A DNA stretch of 38,765 nt, taken from positions 1-38,765 of the forward strand of contig VYGS01000111.1 in assembly GCA_009841725.1 (NCBI GenBank). Reading direction: 5' to 3'. Below the pieces are notes generated by a model. That model searched no databases. It saw only the letters and a program-made list of their open reading frames with translations, and was not told the DNA's origin. Source of the stretch: Gammaproteobacteria bacterium. GTDB taxonomy: Bacteria > Pseudomonadota > Gammaproteobacteria > Arenicellales > Poriferihabitantaceae. The position numbers and the translations under genes were made by a program. Shown one piece after another: positions 32,433-38,765 of this stretch (position 1 is the first letter of the stretch; each line of letters begins with the position of its first letter).

Positions 32433-33446
32433 TCAGCCGTCGTAATTCACCCGGTCGGCCATCTTGGAGGCCTCGGCGCGGTGCCGGGCGACGTCGCCGA
32501 GATCCAGCGAATCCCGCTTGAAGTCACCCCATTGCCGAACGTCCTTTGAAAGCGGAATCCCGCTCTTGACCGGATACTCGCCGTTCAGTTCCGCGTACAT
32601 CTGCTGCGCCGCGTCGCTCGCGAGAAATTCCATCAGCTTGAGGGCGTTATCCCGGTTCGGCGCGTGCCGGGCCATGGCCATGCCGCTGATATTCATGTGG
32701 GTGCCCCGGTCTTTCTGGTTCGGAAAGACCACGTAGATCGAGTCCGCGGCAGGTTTCTGCTCGGGATTCGCGAGCATCAGCGCGAGGTAGTAGTGGTTGA
32801 TGATGGCAATGTCGCACTCGCCCTCCTTGATCGCCTTGACCTGGCCTCGGTCGTTGCTTTGCGGTTTCCGCGCCAGATTGTCCCGGACCCCGGCCAGCCA
32901 TTTTTCGGCTTCGGCCTCGCCGTGGACCGAAATCATCGACGCGGTCAGCGCAACCATGTACGGGTGCTTGCCGGATCGGGTACAGATCAGCCCCTCGAAC
33001 CGCGAATCGGCCAGCTCTTCATAGGAGGTGATCGCTCCTTTCTCGACACGGTCCCGGGAAGCCACGATGATCCGGGCGCGGGAAGTCAGCCCGAACCAGT
33101 GGCTGTCCGCATCCCGCATCTGCGAGGGAATGTTCTGATCGAGCGCCGCCGAGCCCACCGGCTGGGTCAGCCCGGCATTCTTCAAGTCGGACAGGCGGCC
33201 GATATCCACGGTGAACAGGACATCGGCCGGGCTGTTGGCGCCTTCGCTCATGAGTTTCTCCAGCATGCCCTTTTTCGCGAAGATCACGTTCACATCGATG
33301 TCGTGCCGGGCGCTGAACGCATCGATCATGGGCTGTATCAATTCCTGCTGCCTGTATGAGTAGACGTTGACTTCCCCGGCCGCATGGGCACCGGATACCA
33401 GGGTCAGGGACACGATCGAACCTGCGAGAAGAGACTTGAGTTTCAT
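32433..33446 (-). CDS. ferric iron ABC importer, periplasmic binding protein (FbpA/FutA type)
   Basis: A 337-residue periplasmic protein with a signal peptide (MKLKSLLAGSIVSLTLVSGA, cleavage near HAAGE). The mature part starts with VNVYSYRQQELIQPMIDAF and carries the adjacent iron-binding tyrosines in INHYYLAL (Tyr219, Tyr220), plus FTVDIGRLSDLKNAGLTQPV, all typical of Fe(3+) binding proteins. ATG 33446 is preferred over 33455, three codons earlier. It is the first gene of the importer operon and lies directly downstream of a strong Fur box. Confidence 0.94.
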   Translation of the reverse strand: MKLKSLLAGSIVSLTLVSGAHAAGEVNVYSYRQQELIQPMIDAFSARHDIDVNVIFAKKGMLEKLMSEGANSPADVLFTVDIGRLSDLKNAGLTQPVGSAALDQNIPSQMRDADSHWFGLTSRARIIVASRDRVEKGAITSYEELADSRFEGLICTRSGKHPYMVALTASMISVHGEAEAEKWLAGVRDNLARKPQSNDRGQVKAIKEGECDIAIINHYYLALMLANPEQKPAADSIYVVFPNQKDRGTHMNISGMAMARHAPNRDNALKLMEFLASDAAQQMYAELNGEYPVKSGIPLSKDVRQWGDFKRDSLDLGDVARHRAEASKMADRVNYDG

Positions 33447-33481
33447 GATTGGCATTCCAACAAAATAAAGATTACAGGAAT

Positions 33482-33506
33482 GATAATGATAATCGTTCTC
33501 ATTATC
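33482..33506. promoter_or_regulatory. Fur box controlling the iron importer
   Basis: GATAATGATAATCGTTCTC at 33482-33500 matches the 19-base Fur consensus GATAATGATAATCATTATC at 17 positions, and a further ATTATC extends the symmetry to 33506. It lies 36 bases before the binding-protein ATG and about 120 bases before argS on the other strand. It implies repression of iron uptake when Fe(II) is plentiful. Confidence 0.9.
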
Positions 33507-33627
33507 AACCTATTTTTTACTGTGCGCATTTTACCTGTCGATGGACAAATCCGCTTCTACTTGCCGTCTCGTGCGGGTACAATCGACGGCTTCAATCCTG
33601 TAGCCACGCCTCTTCGCGCCACGAAAC

Positions 33628-35364
33628 ATGAAAGACCAGGTCAGGCAGCTTGTTGCTGACGCGATCGCTCGTCTTAAGCAGCAGGGAGATTTCGTGGAGG
33701 TTGATCCCGAGCAGATCGTCGTGGAGCGGACACGCGATGCGTCGCACGGGGATTTCACGACCAACATCGCCATGAAACTGGCATCGCGCCAAGGATGCCC
33801 GGCCAGGGAGCTTGCCGGTCGAATCGTCGAGGCCATGCCCGGCAGCGCGATTCTGGAGCGGGCCGAAGTCGCGGGACCCGGATTCATCAATCTGTTTGTC
33901 GACTCCGGCGCCTATATCGGAATGATCGACACGATCCGAAGCGCAGGCAGCGAGTACGGGAAATCCGATTCCGGAAGCGGACTCAGGGTGCTGGTCGAAT
34001 TCGTCTCGAGCAACCCGACCGGCCCGCTGCATGTCGGCCACGGCCGGGGTGCCGCGTACGGCGATGCACTCGTGCGGATCCTGTCGTTCGCCGGATACGA
34101 CGCCCATGCGGAATACTATGTCAACGACGCGGGCCGACAGATGGACATCCTGACCGTGAGCGTCTGGATTCGCTATCTGGAGGCGCTCGGGCTGCCGTCC
34201 CGATTTCCGGAAAACGGGTACCGGGGAGGGTACATCCGGAACATCGCGCGACAGCTCAACGAGTCGTACGGCAGTCGCTTCGCCCGCGACGATCCGGCCT
34301 TGTTCGAAGCGCTTCCCGGGGACACGGATGCCGGCGTGGACGAACTCGTCAGACGCTGCAAGGAGGCATTGGGAGAGGGCTATGAGACCGTGTTCAATGC
34401 GGCATGCGGCGCCATGGTCGACGATATCCGGAAGGATCTCGGGGAATTCGGAGTGGTGTTCGATCGCTGGTTCCATGAAAGCTCGCTCGTGGGAAGCGGA
34501 GACATCGACGCCTCGCTCGCACGCCTCGATGAGAACGGATACCTCTACGAGCAGGACGGAGCGACATGGTTCCGCTCGACCGACTTCGGCGACGACAAGG
34601 ACCGAGTGGTCGTTCGGGCGAACGGCAGCAAGACCTATTTCGCCTCGGACATCGCCTATCACTACAACAAGGCGGAACGACAGTATGACCGGATCATCAA
34701 CGTGTTCGGCGCCGACCACCATGGATACACGAAGCGGATCGAGGCCTCCTTCCAGGCGATGGGAAACCCGCCCGAGCGGCTGGAATTCCTGGTCGTGCAA
34801 TTCGCCATCCTGTACCGGGGGGACGAGAAGGTGTCCATGTCCACCCGTGAAGGGGAATTCGTCCCCTTGCGCGAGCTCAGGGAGGAAGCCGGCAACGACG
34901 CCGCCCGGTTTTTCTACGTTCTCAGGCGCTCGGACCAGCATATGGAATTCGATCTTGAGCTTGCGAAGTCACAAAGCGCTGAAAATCCGGTATATTACAT
35001 CCAGTATGCTCACGCGAGAATCTGCAGCGTTTTTGAACAGGCCAGGGAGAAGGGTTTGGGTACGCCCAATACGCAGGCTCCCGACTATCGCCTGTTGACC
35101 GAGGAGCGGGAGATGGAATTGCTGAAGGTCCTGGCCCGCTTCCCGGAAACGGTCAAGCTGGCCGCCGCAAACCGGGCTCCCCACCAAGTGGCCTACTACC
35201 TGCGGGATCTGGCCCACCTGTTCCACGCCTACTACAACGCGCACCCGTTTCTCTCGAGCCGGGACGAGTTGCGTCTCGCCCGGCTCGGCCTGATCGACGC
35301 GGTTCGTGTCGTGATCGCGAACGGGCTCGGGATTCTCGGGGTTTCGGCTCCTTCGAGCATGTAA
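33628..35364 (+). CDS. argS: arginyl-tRNA synthetase
   Basis: A 578-residue class I synthetase charging tRNA-Arg. The N-terminal Arg-tRNA synthetase domain is followed by the HIGH-type motif GPLHVGHGRGAAYGD (about residues 132-146), the catalytic Rossmann fold (VSSNPTGPLH, YVNDAGRQMDIL), the KMSKS-type loop EKVSMSTREGEF, and the DALR anticodon-binding domain at the C terminus, ending LGILGVSAPSSM. The length is normal. It is divergent from the iron importer and followed after 14 bases by a SPOR protein gene, a pairing common in Gammaproteobacteria. Confidence 0.97.
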   Translation: MKDQVRQLVADAIARLKQQGDFVEVDPEQIVVERTRDASHGDFTTNIAMKLASRQGCPARELAGRIVEAMPGSAILERAEVAGPGFINLFVDSGAYIGMIDTIRSAGSEYGKSDSGSGLRVLVEFVSSNPTGPLHVGHGRGAAYGDALVRILSFAGYDAHAEYYVNDAGRQMDILTVSVWIRYLEALGLPSRFPENGYRGGYIRNIARQLNESYGSRFARDDPALFEALPGDTDAGVDELVRRCKEALGEGYETVFNAACGAMVDDIRKDLGEFGVVFDRWFHESSLVGSGDIDASLARLDENGYLYEQDGATWFRSTDFGDDKDRVVVRANGSKTYFASDIAYHYNKAERQYDRIINVFGADHHGYTKRIEASFQAMGNPPERLEFLVVQFAILYRGDEKVSMSTREGEFVPLRELREEAGNDAARFFYVLRRSDQHMEFDLELAKSQSAENPVYYIQYAHARICSVFEQAREKGLGTPNTQAPDYRLLTEEREMELLKVLARFPETVKLAAANRAPHQVAYYLRDLAHLFHAYYNAHPFLSSRDELRLARLGLIDAVRVVIANGLGILGVSAPSSM

Positions 35365-35378
35365 CCGGAGCAGGGACC

Positions 35379-36071
35379 ATGGCTGCCAAGAGGAAGAAAC
35401 CCGCCCGCCGGTCGGCATCGGATTCCCGGATGGCGCCCACATTGATCGCATTCGCAATCGGGGTGACCGTGGGAGTGCTCACCATGGCCCTGTTGCAGCA
35501 AGGAGAGGTCAAGTCGGATTTCGGCAAGGGAATACGGGATTTCATGAGCCAGTCCCGAAAGGACGATGCGCTCAAAAAAGAGGAGACGGCATCGCCGGAA
35601 CCGGAAGATGCTCCGGCGGAGCAGAAAAACATATACGACTTCTACACGGTGTTGCCCGAGGTCGAAGTGCTGATTCCCCAGGACTACAGGGAAACCGACA
35701 CCAGGCCGGAACCGGCGAAAGCCGACAAGACGGAAGTGGCGAAGGCCGACGACACGTCCGGAACGTCGGCCGCGACCGATTCCCCGTCTTCACAGGCATC
35801 GCAGTCCGAACAGGCTTCGTCCGGAGGAACTCACTACGTGCTCCAGGCCGGTTCATACAGGCGGGAGGCGGATGCGGAGAGATTGCGGGCCCGCCTGGCG
35901 CTTCTGGGGCTCGGTTCGTACATCCAGAAGGTGACCATACAGGACAGGGGGGATTTCTACCGGGTTCGGCTGGGACCGTTTTCGGATTATGAAGACATGG
36001 TCAAGGCCGACGGGACATTGGGCGGCGAGGGAATCAAGCCGTTGCGACTGAAGGTATCCAAGAGCAATTGA
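35379..36071 (+). CDS. SPOR-domain membrane protein (FtsN-like)
   Basis: A 230-residue single-pass protein: a basic cytoplasmic N terminus (KRKKPARRSA), a membrane helix at about residues 21-41, a long Ala/Glu/Ser-rich periplasmic linker, and a C-terminal SPOR domain (about 150-228) with YVLQAGSYRREADAERLRAR and DFYRVRLGPFSDYEDM. SPOR domains bind denuded peptidoglycan at the division site. It starts 14 bases after argS and is probably cotranscribed with it. Whether it acts as the true FtsN cannot be told from sequence. Confidence 0.9.
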   Translation: MAAKRKKPARRSASDSRMAPTLIAFAIGVTVGVLTMALLQQGEVKSDFGKGIRDFMSQSRKDDALKKEETASPEPEDAPAEQKNIYDFYTVLPEVEVLIPQDYRETDTRPEPAKADKTEVAKADDTSGTSAATDSPSSQASQSEQASSGGTHYVLQAGSYRREADAERLRARLALLGLGSYIQKVTIQDRGDFYRVRLGPFSDYEDMVKADGTLGGEGIKPLRLKVSKSN

Positions 36072-36237
36072 TCGAAGTTCCCCATTCCCGTACGCAGGGC
36101 AGGACCGCCGGGCATCTACCTTGCGCGGCTTCGCGGGCGGCGAAGCGCGCATTCGCCCGTGAAGTCGGGGACACGACAGGCCGCGCCCGACGATGTCAGA
36201 GCCGATCGGGCGCATCCGGCCCCCCGGCCGTTTGACG

Positions 36238-37179
36238 ATGCGTACGATTCGAATCGGCACCCGCCGCAGCCGGCTGGCACTGTGGCAGGCGAACTACGTG
36301 AAGGACGGGCTGAAACGGCTGTATCCGGACCGGGATGTCGAACTGGTGGAAATCGTGTCGGAGGGGGACCGGACCCTGGACATTCCACTGCACCAGGCAG
36401 GCGGGAAGGGTCTGTTTCTCAAGGAACTCGAGACGGCGTTGCTGGAGGGGGAGACGGACCTTGCCGTGCATTCGATGAAGGACGTGACGATGCATTTGCC
36501 GGATGGACTTGAGATACCGGTTCTCTGTCCACGCGAGGATCCCCGGGATGCGTTCGTGTCGAATCGTTTCGATTCCCTGGATTCCATGTCCCGAGGCGGG
36601 AGGATAGGCACCTGCAGCCTGAGACGGACATGCCAGTTGAAGGCCGCCTATCCGCATCTCGCCTTCGAAAATCTCCGGGGCAACGTGGATTCCCGGATGG
36701 CCAAACTCGACTCCGGACAGTATGATGCGATCATTCTCGCTGTTGCGGGGCTCAAGCGCCTGGGCATGGAGAGCCGGATTCGCCAGGCGATCAGCCCGGA
36801 TATCTGCCTGCCCGCAGTGGGACAGGGTGTCGTCGGCATCGAATGCCGAAGCGGCGATTCGGAAATCCGGGATCTGATCTTGCCCATGAACGATCCCGAC
36901 AGTGCCATTCGCGTCGACACGGAACGGCAGGTCAACGCGGCATTGAACGGAGGTTGCCACGCTCCGGTGGCGGTGTTTGCCGAACCGTTCGATGATCAGG
37001 GAGAAGGCAAGCTCAGAGTGAGGGCGATGGTCGGGGAGCTGGACGGCTCCACCGTGCTGAAAAGCGATCGGGTCGGTCCCTGTGCAGCAGGCCATATGCT
37101 GGGCGAGAAGGTCGCCATGGACCTCCTTCGGCAGGGCGCGCGCGCAATTCTTGACCGGTTCGGCGGTGACCGCTCCTGA
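36238..37179 (+). CDS. hemC: porphobilinogen deaminase (hydroxymethylbilane synthase)
   Basis: A 313-residue heme-pathway enzyme that joins four porphobilinogen units. IRIGTRRSRLALWQANYV is the usual N terminus; LFLKELETALLEGETDLAVHSMKDV carries the catalytic Asp region (quoted in part), and the dipyrromethane cofactor Cys is in NAALNGGCHAPVAVF. Arg-rich loops RIGTCSLRR and NLRGNVDSRM bind substrate. ATG 36238 is preferred over 36193. The last 14 bases overlap the GTG start of hemD, as in many Gammaproteobacteria. The gene is complete and ends just before the abnormal junction. Confidence 0.96.
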   Translation: MRTIRIGTRRSRLALWQANYVKDGLKRLYPDRDVELVEIVSEGDRTLDIPLHQAGGKGLFLKELETALLEGETDLAVHSMKDVTMHLPDGLEIPVLCPREDPRDAFVSNRFDSLDSMSRGGRIGTCSLRRTCQLKAAYPHLAFENLRGNVDSRMAKLDSGQYDAIILAVAGLKRLGMESRIRQAISPDICLPAVGQGVVGIECRSGDSEIRDLILPMNDPDSAIRVDTERQVNAALNGGCHAPVAVFAEPFDDQGEGKLRVRAMVGELDGSTVLKSDRVGPCAAGHMLGEKVAMDLLRQGARAILDRFGGDRS

Positions 37180-37228
37180 AGCACTTCGGAACCTTCGAGT
37201 CCTGGTTCCAAGACCCAGTCCACAGGGT
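37166..37228 (+). pseudogene. hemD: 5' fragment of hemD (uroporphyrinogen-III synthase), cut off after ~21 codons
   Basis: A GTG at 37166, overlapping the hemC end by 14 bases, begins VTAPEALRNLRVLVPRPSPQ, which matches the start of HemD proteins (a first beta strand followed by an R-P-x-x-Q turn). After Gln at 37223-37225 the homology stops, and the same frame continues as an SDR. The expected further ~230 residues of HemD are absent. The break is either an assembly join or a real rearrangement. Confidence 0.65.
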
Positions 37229-37732
37229 GACGACGACACTGACCCCTTCCTCCACCCCACCGAGGCCGGGTCCAGCTTCAACCGTCCCACCGAGTTTTGG
37301 CAGAAGGTCCTCGACGTCAACCTCACGGGCGTCATGCTCTGCGCCCGCGAGGCCGCCCGCCAGATGGTGGCCGAGGGTCACGGCGGCACGATTGTTAACT
37401 TCGCCTCGACCGCCGCCTACAACCCCTCGCCCAACATGACCGACTATTGCGTCTCCAAGACCGGCGTCGTCATGCTGACGCGCTGCTTCGCCACCGAGTT
37501 CGGCCCCCACGGCATCCGCGTCAACGCCGTCGCCCCCGGCCCCATCGAGACGCCCATGCTGGCGCGGGTGCACCGTGCTCGCGGCGACAACGAAGGCTTC
37601 CGTTCCCTGCCCCTGGGTCGCACCGCCCAGCCCGAGGAGGTCGCCGAGCTCGTCCTCTTCTTCACCAGCGAACGCTCGAGCTACGTCACCGGCAAGACGC
37701 TTGGGGTCGACGGCGGAACCAGCACCCTCTAG
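37229..37732 (+). CDS. C-terminal part of a short-chain dehydrogenase/reductase (SDR)
   Basis: About 167 residues in the same frame as the hemD fragment. It starts after the point where the N-terminal Rossmann motif (TGxxxGxG, NNAG) should be; those parts are missing. What remains is typical: FWQKVLDVNLTGVMLCAREA with the conserved Asn, the catalytic Ser in NFASTAAYNPS, the Tyr-x-x-x-Lys pair in DYCVSKTGVVMLTR, GIRVNAVAPGPIETPML and the end SSYVTGKTLGVDGGTS. Without the cofactor-binding half it cannot be active. The codon style, rich in GCC, CTC and GTC, is unlike the preceding genes. The start coordinate is the estimated junction, not a start codon. Confidence 0.8.
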   Translation, partial: DDDTDPFLHPTEAGSSFNRPTEFWQKVLDVNLTGVMLCAREAARQMVAEGHGGTIVNFASTAAYNPSPNMTDYCVSKTGVVMLTRCFATEFGPHGIRVNAVAPGPIETPMLARVHRARGDNEGFRSLPLGRTAQPEEVAELVLFFTSERSSYVTGKTLGVDGGTSTL

Positions 37733-37753
37733 GGGCCGATGGGCGTCCGCTGC

Positions 37754-38155
37754 CTACAGGTCGTCCAGCGGGCTCGATGAGCCGCCGGCGACGATCTCGT
37801 CCAGCGCCAGCAGCGCCTCCAGCGTGTCCTGCACACGCAACGGCACCGCGAACTCTCGCGGGATAAGCGGCCGGTTGATCGCCGCGAAGAAGAACTCGCG
37901 TGCGTACCTCGGCACGTCGTCCTCGTCCAGCAACTGCAGCCCGTAGTTGGCCTGCCGCACGAGCCGCTCCGCCACCTGCTCGTGCGACGGGCCAAGCGGC
38001 TGCTCCGAACCGTCATCCAGCCCCAGCGCGATGGGGCGCGTGCTCTCGTGGAATGGCCCCTCGCCCTCGTAGGAGACGCGCATGTAGGTGATGACGTGCC
38101 CGTCCGCGCTCTTCTCGGTGCACAGTCCCCCGATGCGCTCGAACCGTCCCCGCAT
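37754..38155 (-). CDS. unknown acidic small protein in the atypical tail
   Basis: A 133-residue cytoplasmic protein with no signal or membrane helix. Visible stretches are GHVITYMRVSYEGEGPFHES and VQDTLEALLALDEIVAGGSS. I do not recognise a family. ATG 38155 opens the frame. High-GC codon use is shared with the SDR piece and the last gene, supporting that all three come from the same source DNA. It is convergent with the SDR and divergent from the final gene across a 188-base gap in which I see no clear feature. Confidence 0.55.
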   Translation of the reverse strand: MRGRFERIGGLCTEKSADGHVITYMRVSYEGEGPFHESTRPIALGLDDGSEQPLGPSHEQVAERLVRQANYGLQLLDEDDVPRYAREFFFAAINRPLIPREFAVPLRVQDTLEALLALDEIVAGGSSSPLDDL

Positions 38156-38343
38156 CGCAGCCTCCCCTGGCCGCTGCCGGCCCGCCGATCGTTACAGGGT
38201 TTGCAGGCAGGATGGCAACCCCTTGGCCGGCCGGCGGGGCGCGATGCCCGCTCCTTAGGCTGACATTACCTGTCCTTAACGTTCGCCATGCGCCCCCGCC
38301 GCCCGAGTCGTACGCTGGAAGCAGGCATAGAGGTGAGTGGCTG

Positions 38344-38763
38344 ATGAAGTGCGAATTCCTGACCCTCGCCGATGCCGCCCAGGTCCAGGGCGACCGCATC
38401 CTCATACTCGGACGGGGCCTGAGCTGCCTCACGACCGGTGAAGGCTTCCCCTTCAAGCACCACCTCGGCGTGGCCGCGAGCCTCGTCGTGGGGGGCATCG
38501 AGACCAACCAGCCCCATCATTACACCTTCCGCCTGAGCCCCCGAGACGCAGCCGGAGAGTCCATCGACGTCGAGGGCGACTTCGAAAAGGAGCGTCCCGT
38601 GGACTCGCCCCCGGACGACGACCAGCACATGCTCCTCGCCGCCAACCTCGACCCGAGCTTCGCGAGCGCCGGCGACTACGTCGTCCGCATGCTGGTGGAC
38701 GGCGAAGAGCTCGCCCACACCGACTTCACCGTCCTCGACTCGGCTGCTGTCGCCGTCTCCTGA
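38344..38763 (+). CDS. DUF6941-like protein of unknown function
   Basis: A 139-residue protein starting MKCEFLTLADAAQVQGDRIL, which resembles DUF6941-type proteins, common in Actinobacteria and a few other GC-rich groups. The rest is beta-rich (SLVVGGIETNQPHHYTFRLS; YVVRMLVDGEELAHTDFTVL), suggesting a small Ig-like or beta-sandwich fold. ATG 38344 is preceded by GAGGTGAG at about 38331-38338. The gene is complete and ends two bases before the window edge. The taxonomic hint is from memory of the family and is soft. Confidence 0.6.
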   Translation: MKCEFLTLADAAQVQGDRILILGRGLSCLTTGEGFPFKHHLGVAASLVVGGIETNQPHHYTFRLSPRDAAGESIDVEGDFEKERPVDSPPDDDQHMLLAANLDPSFASAGDYVVRMLVDGEELAHTDFTVLDSAAVAVS

Positions 38764-38765
38764 CC

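Noticed and set aside
1-38765. CRISPR arrays, tRNA or rRNA genes, and phage genes
   Set aside because: No regularly spaced repeats, no tRNA-like cloverleaf or rRNA segments, and no phage structural or integrase genes were seen by reading. A covariance-model search could still find a small RNA.

Overview
This 38.8-kb window looks like chromosomal DNA of a GC-rich gammaproteobacterium, probably uncultured and aquatic. The argS–SPOR pair, the hemC–hemD overlap, the rsxB-like–nth coupling, the two-subunit VC_2705-type sodium symporter and the Bcr/CflA exporter all point that way. This lineage call is inference from gene content; no species can be named. The last ~1.5 kb (from about 37,226) differs in codon style and gene content and is probably a foreign or mis-joined segment.

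Layout. (1) 176-6021: a respiratory, cysteine-type (not selenocysteine) formate dehydrogenase operon: a TorD-like chaperone, a small Tat-signal protein, the catalytic subunit, the four-cluster ferredoxin subunit, a small lipoprotein and the membrane cytochrome b subunit, closed by a strong terminator at 6037-6069. (2) 6104-8890: four tightly overlapping genes (unknown protein, exported ankyrin protein, biotin/lipoate-ligase-like protein, Tat-exported Rieske-like protein without its second ligand histidine). (3) 8953-12033: opposite-strand genes: a Fic enzyme, DUF3306 and DUF3305 proteins that usually accompany formate dehydrogenases, and an orphan ParD-like antitoxin, followed by a ~107-bp relic insertion element. 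(4) 12183-15147: a membrane class III nucleotide cyclase and a variant fdhD. (5) 15144-21729: a PhyH-type dioxygenase, an aldo/keto reductase, two unknown proteins, the sodium symporter pair, and YggT-like and YqaA-like membrane proteins. (6) 21763-27232: an ArsS-type radical SAM enzyme, nth, an RsxB-like ferredoxin, a spore-photoproduct-lyase-like radical SAM protein and malic enzyme. (7) 27354-33506: a Fur-box-controlled ferric iron ABC importer whose ATPase gene is separated from the binding protein and permease by an MFS exporter and a secreted Cys-containing protein. (8) 33628-37228: argS, a SPOR protein, hemC and the first ~21 codons of hemD. (9) 37229-38763: the C-terminal part of an SDR and two unrelated small genes.

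The main functional theme is formate oxidation. FdhD, TorD, the Tat protein, DUF3305/3306, the ligase-like protein and the unusual Rieske-like protein are plausible maturation or electron-transfer partners of FdhABC. The most interesting candidate for something undescribed is the 6104-8890 module, especially the Rieske-like protein in which C-x-H is kept but C-x-x-H is not. The most important caution is the hemD/SDR junction near 37,226.
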